This document shows positions 5,251 to 10,269 of a stretch of 14,367 bases of DNA, piece after piece (the stretch's first letter is position 1; each line of letters starts with the position of its first letter). Source of the DNA: Flavobacteriales bacterium (lineage in GTDB: Bacteria; Bacteroidota; Bacteroidia; Flavobacteriales_D; Sanyastnellaceae); contig DQKQ01000101.1 of assembly GCA_015660615.1 (NCBI GenBank), positions 1 through 14,367 of the forward strand, given 5' to 3'. The notes beneath the pieces are model-generated. The model was not told where the DNA came from and did no database searches. It saw nothing but the letters and a program-made list of their open reading frames with translations. A program made the position numbers and the translations under genes.

Positions 5251-6272
5251 TAATTTCTCTGAAAAATATGTGTGGTACTTTCAGCAGCTCCTGCTGTAGT
5301 TTGCTTAACAAACCGCGAAACAGAATGAAGTTCGGAAATATTAAAAGCTCCCGAATAAGAAAGACCACTTTTTACATTAACAGCAAGTTCCTTAAGTACA
5401 TCAGCAACCGATCCCTTAAGCGGAATAGTTGAGGTCACCCCTTCAGTTGAAGACACATGGCCTCTCCAGTTAATCTGAGCGTCAGCGCTCGCCATTCCTC
5501 TATAAACTTTGCACTGACTGCCAGACTGATACATGATTTCGCCAGGAGACTCCGGGGTGCCTGCCAGAAGAGAACCGAGCATAACAAAATCAGCCCCGGC
5601 AGCGAGTGCCTTTACTATATCTCCAGCATTTTTAATCCCGCCATCTGCAATGATGGGATGATCTCCAGCGTATTCAGATTGAGCGCACTCAATAATTGAT
5701 TGAAGAGTTGGCATGCCATGGCCTGTTTGAATTCGAGTAGAACAGATCGAACCTCCTCCGATTCCCACTCTAATTGAATTAGCGCCCCAGTTAGCTAAAG
5801 CTTCATAGCCTTCTTGAGTCGCAACATTTCCTGCCATAACGTGAATATCATAGCCGAAAGTATTTCGAAGTACTTGCAAAGCATTGCGCATAAGAGCGTG
5901 GTGACCATGTGCAATGTCAACACATAAGACATTAGCACCAGCGCTCAGAGCAACTCGAGCTCTCTCTACATAATTTCCCGAAACTCCAATAGCAGCACCC
6001 ACGCTAGTAGCTCCATTTTCACAAGCCTTACGTATTAATTCTGCTTGATCAGTAATAGAATTATATCGATGGATAATTCCCATTCCACCCGCTTCTGATA
6101 TAGAAGCTGCCATCCTATACTCGGTCACCGTATCCATTGGAGAAGATATAATAGGAAGATCAAGCGAAATGTGCGAACTCAGTTCAGCACTTAGACTAAT
6201 TTCTTTTCGAGAATGAATGTCGCTATAGCGAGGCACTAGCAATACATCATCAAAACTTACACAACTTTTCAT
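5250..6272 (-). CDS. IMP dehydrogenase/GMP reductase family enzyme, CBS-less, GMP reductase-like
   Basis: 340 residues from ATG 6272, chosen because GAGAGG lies 7 nt upstream; a TTG at 6287 would be inside the leader. It is a TIM-barrel purine enzyme of the IMPDH/GMPR superfamily. Visible motifs are SFDDVLLVPR near the start, SPMDTVTE (residues 44-51), GGMGIIHR, the catalytic loop GIGGGSICSTR with the nucleophile Cys at about 177, the phosphate-binding ADGG (about 209-212) and YRGMAS (257-262). There are no CBS domains. The segment from YRGMAS to EGVTSTIPLKG is only 14 residues and lacks the Arg-Tyr of the IMPDH flap, which with the length (GMPR about 345) favours GMP reductase (GMP to IMP, NADPH-dependent). 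The C-terminal ending (FVKQTTAGAAES) is more IMPDH-like, so activity is uncertain. It heads a four-gene operon and would shift purine pools during infection. Confidence 0.9.
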   Translation of the reverse strand: MKSCVSFDDVLLVPRYSDIHSRKEISLSAELSSHISLDLPIISSPMDTVTEYRMAASISEAGGMGIIHRYNSITDQAELIRKACENGATSVGAAIGVSGNYVERARVALSAGANVLCVDIAHGHHALMRNALQVLRNTFGYDIHVMAGNVATQEGYEALANWGANSIRVGIGGGSICSTRIQTGHGMPTLQSIIECAQSEYAGDHPIIADGGIKNAGDIVKALAAGADFVMLGSLLAGTPESPGEIMYQSGSQCKVYRGMASADAQINWRGHVSSTEGVTSTIPLKGSVADVLKELAVNVKSGLSYSGAFNISELHSVSRFVKQTTAGAAESTTHIFQRN

Positions 6273-6307
6273 TTTATTTCCTCTCAAACTAATTGAGCTC
6301 TGATTAA

Positions 6308-6336
6308 ATTGTAACTTGGCAAACTCAAGAGTACAA
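6308..6336 (-). promoter_or_regulatory. Promoter TTGTAC-N17-TACAAT for the IMPDH/GMPR operon
   Basis: On the minus strand TTGTAC (6331-6336) and TACAAT (6308-6313) are 17 nt apart, about 36 nt upstream of the enzyme start. Each hexamer overlaps a hexamer of the divergent plus-strand promoter, forming a near-symmetric ATTGTA...TACAAT arrangement. Confidence 0.6.
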
Positions 6337-6337
6337 T
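6309..6337 (+). promoter_or_regulatory. Promoter TTGTAA-N17-TACAAT for the 6348 gene
   Basis: On the plus strand TTGTAA (6309-6314) and TACAAT (6332-6337) are 17 nt apart. Only 10 nt separate the -10 from the ATG at 6348, so the message would start within a few bases of the start codon. Confidence 0.55.
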
Positions 6338-6347
6338 ATTTAATTGT

Positions 6348-6551
6348 ATGCGAGCATCTATCAAAATCGGAAATGTCGTTAGATTAAAAGACAAATATAG
6401 CAGCACCGCAAAATACGCTATCGTGATAGATATTCGAAAATCAGAATTTCCGGGAGATGATGGATGGATAACATTTGATTATCTAGTTATGAATGAATCT
6501 GGAATACTCGTTAATATCTCTGGGTGCTGTATCGAAGAAATCATCAAATAA
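6348..6551 (+). CDS. Small SH3-like protein, 67 aa, probably leaderless
   Basis: Plus-strand ATG at 6348. No Shine-Dalgarno lies at a usable distance, and the promoter -10 ends 10 nt before the start, so the mRNA is probably leaderless, unlike nearly every other gene here. The protein has IKIGNVVRLKD at the start, AIVIDIRKSE in the middle, and YLVMNESGILVNISG followed by a short EEI end. This is the same strand plan as the SH3-like proteins at 4616, 4758 and 11026. It ends 5 nt before the 3' end of the convergent class II tRNA. Divergent placement from the purine enzyme with overlapping promoters suggests linked regulation. Function unknown. Confidence 0.7.
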   Translation: MRASIKIGNVVRLKDKYSSTAKYAIVIDIRKSEFPGDDGWITFDYLVMNESGILVNISGCCIEEIIK

Positions 6552-6556
6552 GTGGG

Positions 6557-6650
6557 CTGGAGGGGAAGGATTCGAACCTCCATGGTGCGCTTTCACGTAA
6601 CCACCACCGTCGAAACAGGACGGCGCGTCTGCCAATTCCGCCACCCCCCA
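6557..6650 (-). tRNA. Class II tRNA with anticodon GUU (identity uncertain)
   Basis: On the minus strand, 94 nt. The acceptor stem TGGGGGG pairs with CCCTCCA (one G-U), the D arm is Leu-type (TGGCGGAATTGGCAGACGC), a 5-bp anticodon stem CCGTC/GACGG closes the loop CTGTTTC, a variable arm of about 25 nt has a TGGTG/CACCA stem, and the T loop is TTCGAAT. Read literally the anticodon is GTT (Asn) with U at position 37, which is unusual. The long variable arm belongs to Leu/Ser/Tyr tRNAs, and the discriminator is G as in Ser. The 3' end continues CCCA rather than a clean CCA, the only tRNA here without one. The fold is well supported; the amino acid is not. Confidence 0.75.
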
Positions 6651-6654
6651 ATGC

Positions 6655-6730
6655 TGGAGCCACCGATAGGATTCGAACCTACGACCTGCTGATTACAAAT
6701 CAGCTGCTCTGCCAGCTGAGCTACGGTGGC
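6655..6730 (-). tRNA. tRNA-Thr (UGU)
   Basis: On the minus strand, 76 nt. The acceptor GCCACCG pairs perfectly with CGGTGGC, the anticodon loop TTTGTAA in a GCTGA/TCAGC stem gives anticodon TGT, the T loop is TTCGAAT, the discriminator is T and CCA is encoded. It begins 4 nt after the stop of the FKBP gene and ends 4 nt before the class II tRNA, so all three share one transcript. Confidence 0.95.
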
Positions 6731-6734
6731 AGAC

Positions 6735-7166
6735 TTATGCGATTTCAATGAGCTCAATCTCAAACGTAAGATCTTCGCCTGCCAGTGGATGATTAAAATC
6801 AAGAACTACAGAATCTTCATCATCACTACAAATTTTTGCTGTAACTGGCTGCCCATTGGGCTGGTTGCCCTGCACAGAAGTGCCTACTACAAATTCAAAC
6901 TCCGGCGGGAAAGCATCCTTTGGAATTGTTTGAAGCGCTTCTTCATTTCGCGGTCCATAAGCTTCGTCAAAAGCAACATTAACTGTCTTGACTTCTCCTA
7001 CTGCCATACCCACTACACCAGAACTAAATCCCGCTAAAAGCCCCGGGCTTCCTACTTGGAAAGAAAGAGTTTCGCCGCGCGCGCGGGAATTATCGAATTC
7101 CGTACCGTTTTCCAGAGTACCTCGATAGTGAACACTCACAGTATTTCCATTTTCTACTTTACTCAT
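6735..7166 (-). CDS. FKBP-type peptidyl-prolyl cis-trans isomerase, SlyD-like
   Basis: 143 residues from ATG 7166, with AAAGGAAT about 8 nt upstream. It catalyses proline cis-trans isomerisation and in this family often acts as a folding chaperone in the cytoplasm. The FKBP half is clear: VSVHYRGTLENGTEFDNSRA (about residues 10-29), then a VGSPGLLAGFSSGVVGMAVGE helix region and VNVAFDEAYGPRNEEALQTI. The middle (about 75-125) fits the SlyD insert-in-flap chaperone domain, and the final strand (LTFEIELIEI) completes the FKBP fold. The His-rich metal tail of E. coli SlyD is missing. It sits between tRNA-Lys and tRNA-Thr in one operon. It could help fold phage structural proteins; that is inference. 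The family call is secure. Confidence 0.92.
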   Translation of the reverse strand: MSKVENGNTVSVHYRGTLENGTEFDNSRARGETLSFQVGSPGLLAGFSSGVVGMAVGEVKTVNVAFDEAYGPRNEEALQTIPKDAFPPEFEFVVGTSVQGNQPNGQPVTAKICSDDEDSVVLDFNHPLAGEDLTFEIELIEIA

Positions 7167-7203
7167 TTTGATTATTCCTTTTTATTAAGTAAAAATTTTA
7201 AAG

Positions 7204-7279
7204 TGGTGGGCCGCCAGGGACTCGAACCCTGAACCTACGGATTAAAAGTCCGGTGCTCTACCCGTTGAGCTAGCGGCCC
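7204..7279 (-). tRNA. tRNA-Lys (UUU)
   Basis: On the minus strand, 76 nt. The acceptor GGGCCGC pairs perfectly with GCGGCCC, the D arm is AGCTC...GAGC, the anticodon loop is CTTTTAA with anticodon TTT, the T loop is TTCGAGT, the discriminator is A and CCA is encoded. It lies between the basic 64-aa gene and the FKBP gene. Confidence 0.95.
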
Positions 7280-7315
7280 TCATCCTATTGCCGGGCTAGT
7301 AGCGCCAACAAATAG

Positions 7316-7510
7316 TTAACTAGAATATTTCTTTTTTAACCGAGGATCTACTTCGCGTCCTGTCTTAAACGATGGACGCTCTGTTTCATCTATGCAAAAA
7401 GATAGCTCTTTCTGAAGACGCTCAGTGTTCTTGCCCTTCTTTTCAAACTTTCTAATCTTTGACATCAATCGTCTTAAATGCTGATTTTGTCGTTGCGCTT
7501 TTGTACCCAT
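7316..7510 (-). CDS. Small basic helical protein, 64 aa
   Basis: ATG at 7510 has GGAG about 6 nt upstream; a longer frame back to 7540 overlaps the tilS end without support. The first half is highly basic and helical (TKAQRQNQHLRRLMSKIRK, then FEKKGKNTERLQKEL), and the second carries ERPSFKTGREVDPRLKKKY. Its charge and helical periodicity suggest RNA or ribosome binding, which would suit the surrounding tRNA and tRNA-modification genes, but no named family is recognised. It follows tilS by 22 nt and precedes tRNA-Lys, so it is in the same operon. Confidence 0.7.
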   Translation of the reverse strand: MGTKAQRQNQHLRRLMSKIRKFEKKGKNTERLQKELSFCIDETERPSFKTGREVDPRLKKKYSS

Positions 7511-7532
7511 AGTTTCTCCACTTGAATTAAAT

Positions 7533-8147
7533 TTAATCACAGATCAAAGGGTTGTTCAACACTCTTTTACGCAAAACCTTTGGCAAGCCTGGGTTAACTC
7601 GAAGAGCTCGAGGAACAATTTCATGGCGAATATAATTCCTCATGTACGCCACATCTGAATTACTCACATCATATACATAAGGGACTTCCTTACGGTCGCA
7701 CCAATCTTCTAGGGTGGACTTCCTGGTAATCAAAAATGGCCTCAAGTATCGGCCTCTTTTTGAAGGAATTAGCTTAGGATCTCCATGCATGGAAGTAAAA
7801 AGCCAAGTCTCCACGAGATCATCGAGATGATGACATGTGATAACAGGCCAATCACCAGCTTCATGATCGAAAAAATTATATCGTGCCTGTCTCCAAAAAT
7901 CTTCTTTAGACACACCTGCAGGAATATCTTCTCTGAGGTCGCCAATCACACAAGAAATATTTTTCTGACTACAGTAATCTGAAACTACACGCTCAGCACG
8001 ATCAGCATACTTTGTCTTGTGGTTGAAGTGTAGCACTAGAATTTCTTTATTACTCTGAGAAAGAAAATCCAAAGCCGCCATGGAATCTGCTCCACCAGAA
8101 ACTGCAATTGCAATTTTATCTGGGAGCTTCATTGACATTCGAATCAT
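7533..8147 (-). CDS. tilS: Minimal tRNA(Ile)-lysidine synthetase, TilS
   Basis: 204 residues. The ATG shares its A with the TAA of the upstream gene (TAATG at 8147). TilS uses ATP and lysine to convert C34 of tRNA-Ile2 (CAU) to lysidine, changing both its charging (Met to Ile) and its codon (AUG to AUA). Visible are the PP-loop SGGADS (residues 17-22), HFNH (40-43), the RYNFF helix (89-93), CHHLDDLVET (105-114), LRPFL (135-139) and DVSNSDVAYMRNYIRHEIVP (160-179). The protein stops after this N-terminal catalytic domain; the C-terminal tRNA-binding domains of bacterial TilS (430 residues in E. coli) are missing. A candidate substrate tRNA lies two genes upstream in the same operon (9180-9257). 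The family call is firm; activity without the C-terminal domains is untested. Confidence 0.9.
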   Translation of the reverse strand: MIRMSMKLPDKIAIAVSGGADSMAALDFLSQSNKEILVLHFNHKTKYADRAERVVSDYCSQKNISCVIGDLREDIPAGVSKEDFWRQARYNFFDHEAGDWPVITCHHLDDLVETWLFTSMHGDPKLIPSKRGRYLRPFLITRKSTLEDWCDRKEVPYVYDVSNSDVAYMRNYIRHEIVPRALRVNPGLPKVLRKRVLNNPLICD

Positions 8148-9160
8148 TAGCTTACTACTGCTAGATTAACAGTTTGCTGTTCTACTAGCGCTGTGAGATT
8201 ATCTTGAAGCTTTGGTAGCACATCGCACGTCCAAGCAATCAGCTCTTGCCTTTCTTCTCTACTCAGCTTTTCTACTGTTAGATCAGGCATTGGATGAATA
8301 AACTTAATCTTTTGAGATTTTCTAGATGGCTCAAAATCAAACTCTACTCTAACGCTAGATGGAAGTCCCTTCATCAATTCAGCCTCGTTTTGATGCAAGT
8401 AGTGTAAATTCTCTTTGGCATCTTTATCTCGCAGCATCAAGTGAACATAATAATAGCCGTGGCTGCTGCGGCGTTGGTTGAATGCTGCTTCCCAAGGATT
8501 GCGACATCCTAGAGCTGAGTTCCAAGAACAATAATAATTCCAATGGCCCTTGTTAGCTCCGTAGCCGCCCTTCACGGCCATCTTCTCGTAAACCTTGTTA
8601 ATCATATCGGGAAAATAATCACCATAAAAAAGCTCTTTTTCACTAACGTCTCGAGAAGAGCGGCATTGTAGCGAAACTCTATCAAGAGAATCTTGGCTAG
8701 CCGGAATAACTCTAAAGTCTACAGCTGGTAGAGAATCATCAATTTTATAAACTCGAGCTTGCACTCCAATAATGTCAATTCCAGGATGCTCATTCAAAAA
8801 ACTAATAAGCCGCTCATCGTCTGAAGAAATGTCTTCAAAAATCCAGAAAGCTACTTTAGCGCCAAGGGCTAGTGCATAATGAAGAGTGCGCCAGCCGTGG
8901 CTAGGATCAGCTTTGCCATATTGATTTTCAATTACAGCGAGATCGCGGCCGTTCATTTCAACGAGCATATCTACATGACGTTGACCGTCACCGGCTTGAA
9001 GCTCTGTTTGCAAACACTCCATGTTTATTCCAACGGCATCACCTAAAATATCTAAATTTCGAGAAAGCCATGGAGTGAAATGCTTTTCTTCTAGCGCCCA
9101 AACATCTTTGAGAGAAAGATTTTGAATGGTTCCAAGACGTACTTCTGAGTAATTGCTCAT
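8147..9160 (-). CDS. PD-(D/E)XK nuclease-like protein with DUF4268-type C-terminus
   Basis: 337 residues; ATG at 9160 follows AAGGAG by 6-7 nt. The N-terminal part (about 25-125) has FTPWLSRNLDILGDAVG, then D64 in HVDMLVE and E78-N-Q80 in AVIENQYG, followed by HGWRTLHYALALGAKVAFWIF. This is the D...ExQ variant of the PD-(D/E)XK nuclease core, as in a widespread group of proteins often annotated DUF4268. The C-terminal half (about 165-325) has an aromatic GYYYVHLMLRDKDAKENLHY segment that fits that group. Whether it still cuts DNA or RNA is unknown: the Lys of ExK is replaced by Gln, a known active variant in some families. It is sandwiched between a CAU tRNA 19 nt upstream and tilS, with which it overlaps. 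Possible roles are superinfection exclusion or nucleic-acid processing; both are inference. Confidence 0.75.
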   Translation of the reverse strand: MSNYSEVRLGTIQNLSLKDVWALEEKHFTPWLSRNLDILGDAVGINMECLQTELQAGDGQRHVDMLVEMNGRDLAVIENQYGKADPSHGWRTLHYALALGAKVAFWIFEDISSDDERLISFLNEHPGIDIIGVQARVYKIDDSLPAVDFRVIPASQDSLDRVSLQCRSSRDVSEKELFYGDYFPDMINKVYEKMAVKGGYGANKGHWNYYCSWNSALGCRNPWEAAFNQRRSSHGYYYVHLMLRDKDAKENLHYLHQNEAELMKGLPSSVRVEFDFEPSRKSQKIKFIHPMPDLTVEKLSREERQELIAWTCDVLPKLQDNLTALVEQQTVNLAVVS

Positions 9161-9179
9161 CCGAGCTCCTTTTAGTAAA

Positions 9180-9257
9180 TGGTCGGCCGACTGGGATTTG
9201 AACCCAGAACCCTCTGTTTATGAGACAGACGCTCTGACCTGATTGAGCTATCGGCCG
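9180..9257 (-). tRNA. tRNA with anticodon CAU, probably tRNA-Ile2 (TilS substrate)
   Basis: On the minus strand, 78 nt. The acceptor CGGCCGA pairs perfectly with TCGGCCG, the anticodon stem TCTGT/ACAGA closes CTCATAA with anticodon CAT, the T loop is TTCAAAT, the discriminator is A and CCA is encoded. C1-G72 is fully paired, so it is not an initiator. It has C4-G69 and C5-G68 in the acceptor stem, which as I recall are the pairs by which TilS tells tRNA-Ile2 from elongator tRNA-Met. Together with the tilS gene in the same operon this favours Ile2. Met remains possible. Confidence 0.85.
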
Positions 9258-9262
9258 TAAGC

Positions 9263-9316
9263 AAAAAAATCATCAATTCCCAACTATTATATTATAACCA
9301 GGAATTGATGATTTTT
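9263..9316. terminator. Bidirectional hairpin terminator
   Basis: A 16-bp perfect inverted repeat (9265-9280 with 9301-9316) flanks a 20-nt loop and carries A/T runs on both sides, so it can end transcripts on either strand. It ends the envelope gene transcript 11 nt after the stop of the 28-aa gene and lies just upstream of the CAU tRNA. The loop contains a promoter -10. Confidence 0.75.
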
Positions 9317-9319
9317 CAT
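9291..9319 (-). promoter_or_regulatory. Promoter ATGAAA-N17-TATAAT inside a terminator loop
   Basis: On the minus strand ATGAAA (9314-9319) and a perfect TATAAT (9291-9296) are 17 nt apart. The -10 is in the loop of the terminator hairpin, so upstream transcripts stop where the tRNA-Ile2/PD-(D/E)XK/tilS/FKBP operon starts. Confidence 0.6.
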
Positions 9320-9326
9320 CAGTTTT

Positions 9327-9413
9327 TTAATCGTTTTTAAATGATGCAACCATTGCGCAGCCGGCCATGGCCCACATTCCTGCCAATACGCTTACTCCAA
9401 ATGTAGTTAACAT
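9327..9413 (-). CDS. Membrane micropeptide, 28 aa
   Basis: ATG at 9413 follows GAGAGGATAAA, a strong ribosome site about 5 nt away. The 28-residue product is mostly Ala, Gly, Met and Val (about residues 3-25, TTFGVSVLAGMWAMAGCAMV) and should form one short membrane helix with a KND tail. It is the last gene before the 9263-9316 terminator, which supports it as a real gene despite the length. Function unknown; holin-like or a small envelope modulator are possibilities. Confidence 0.6.
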   Translation of the reverse strand: MLTTFGVSVLAGMWAMAGCAMVASFKND

Positions 9414-9503
9414 TTTATCCTCTCTTTGTTTAGAAAAATAAGTGTGGGGAGCAAATCTCCCCACACTGTCATTTTTTATTAATACTAGCTTTAGTATTGA
9501 ATA

Positions 9504-9779
9504 TTACTGATTATTAGATTCAGTAGTGCTGTTATTTTCAGTATTACTGTTAGTCTCAATGTTCTCAGTAGTAGTTGTGGTATTATCAGAATTCTGATTA
9601 TCAGTTGTCGTAGAATTTACTTGAACTGTCTCAGTTGCATTTGGGGTCGTTGAACTTACTTCATCCGTCGCCGGTTCGTAAACACAAGTTCCATAGGCAG
9701 TAGCAATGACTAGTGCTCCACCAACAACTGTAATATGAATTCTCCACTTGGCCCATGCGGCCTTTAACCATTCTAACAT
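9504..9779 (-). CDS. Membrane-anchored Thr/Asn-rich protein, 91 aa
   Basis: ATG at 9779 has AAGGAG about 9 nt upstream. Residues 1-13 are amphipathic and basic (EWLKAAWAKWRIH), residues 14-31 are hydrophobic (ITVVGGALVIATAYG) with a Cys just after, and the remaining 58 residues are low-complexity Thr, Asn, Ser and Glu ending NNSTTESNNQ. The arrangement is an inner-membrane anchor with an exported disordered tail. An inner-membrane half of a spanin pair would look similar in topology, and a small lipoprotein gene lies directly upstream, but the tail is not the usual coiled coil. Low-complexity codons suggest drift by repeat slippage. Function unknown. Confidence 0.7.
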   Translation of the reverse strand: MLEWLKAAWAKWRIHITVVGGALVIATAYGTCVYEPATDEVSSTTPNATETVQVNSTTTDNQNSDNTTTTTENIETNSNTENNSTTESNNQ

Positions 9780-9803
9780 TTAACTTACTCCTTTTAAGTA
9801 AAG

Positions 9804-9824
9804 AGGCATCTGTTACCCATGCCT
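9804..9824 (-). other. Intergenic hairpin between lipoprotein and TM protein genes
   Basis: A 6-bp stem AGGCAT/ATGCCT closes a 9-nt loop in the 61-nt gap between the two genes, followed by TCTTTACTT. It lacks a real T-run, so it is at most a weak terminator or an RNA processing site. Confidence 0.3.
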
Positions 9825-9840
9825 TCCTGCGGTTGACGAT

Positions 9841-9978
9841 TTACTCTACAGCTGAATCGTCATCGTTGGCAGTATCTGCAGTATCTGCAGCATCTACCCC
9901 TGTGTCGTCTTCCTTATCACCACACGCTACTAAAAGTAGACCTGCAACTGAAAGAAAAACTAAACTACGAATTAACAT
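9841..9978 (-). CDS. Small lipoprotein, 45 aa
   Basis: ATG at 9978 follows AGGAGAAGTT. The product begins MLIRSLVFLSVAGLLLVAC, a textbook lipoprotein signal: a basic residue, a hydrophobic core, and lipobox LVAC with the modified Cys at 19. The mature part is 27 residues, very acidic (GDKEDDTG, then Asp-Thr-Ala repeats encoded by a short tandem DNA repeat). Asp at +3 after Cys-Gly. It would be exported and lipid-anchored, most simply to the outer membrane of a Gram-negative cell. It lies between a secreted 74-aa protein and a membrane protein. An outer spanin-like role is possible but the mature part is very short. The DT-rich style resembles lipoproteins of Myxococcota. Confidence 0.8.
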   Translation of the reverse strand: MLIRSLVFLSVAGLLLVACGDKEDDTGVDAADTADTANDDDSAVE

Positions 9979-9992
9979 AACTTCTCCTATTT

Positions 9993-10008
9993 GCCCGACT
10001 AGTCGGGC
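9993..10008. repeat. 16-bp perfect palindrome over a stop codon
   Basis: GCCCGACTAGTCGGGC is a perfect palindrome that includes the TAG of the 74-aa gene and ends a few bases before the Shine-Dalgarno of the lipoprotein gene. In RNA it gives a 6-bp hairpin that ribosomes terminating upstream would open, so it may affect coupling. Confidence 0.6.
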
Positions 10009-10223
10009 GGTTCTCCACATCGGATTTCTGTAACTCCATCAGTGTGTTCAACGTAAAAGAAGTCGCCTTCTTTAACTGCACATGGAAACATCCAAAGTGG
10101 CATATCCATATTTTCAGTAACACCATCAGAAGTGCTTAACTCAACTGAAGCTGAGCGTCCTTGAACTTGGTCTACGACGCCAAGCAAAACAAAACACAGT
10201 AAAATTTTACTAAACTCTAACAT
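9999..10223 (-). CDS. Secreted small protein, 74 aa
   Basis: ATG at 10223 has AAAGG about 9 nt upstream. A longer frame back to 10355 would run through the RNA terminator and is rejected. Residues 1-22 (MLEFSKILLCFVLLGVVDQV) are a probable signal peptide, cleaved near QG-RS. The mature 50 residues have two cysteines (in FPCAVKEGD and IRCGEPP) that could pair in the periplasm, and a VKEGDFFYVEHTDGVTEIRC stretch that looks like two strands of a small barrel. The gene starts about 24 nt after the end of the structured RNA terminator, with no clear promoter, so it may rely on read-through. Function unknown. Confidence 0.7.
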   Translation of the reverse strand: MLEFSKILLCFVLLGVVDQVQGRSASVELSTSDGVTENMDMPLWMFPCAVKEGDFFYVEHTDGVTEIRCGEPPD

Positions 10224-10246
10224 AAAACAAAACCTTTGCTTCTCAT

Positions 10247-10269
10247 AAAAAAGGCTCCATGAACGGAGC
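10247..10269 (-). terminator. Rho-independent terminator of the large RNA
   Basis: On the minus strand GCTCC (10265-10269) pairs with GGAGC (10254-10258) around a 6-nt loop, followed after one C by six T (10252 to 10247). It marks the 3' end of the structured RNA. Confidence 0.8.

Noticed and set aside
5250..6287. Longer start (TTG at 6287) for the IMPDH/GMPR-family gene
   Set aside because: The TTG precedes and overlaps the GAGAGG ribosome site that properly serves ATG 6272.
6524..6802. Open frames 6524-6751 (plus) and 6593-6802 (minus)
   Set aside because: They are translations of the class II and Thr tRNA genes; phrases such as DRIRTYDLL and QQVVGSNPIGG are typical tRNA-derived artefacts.
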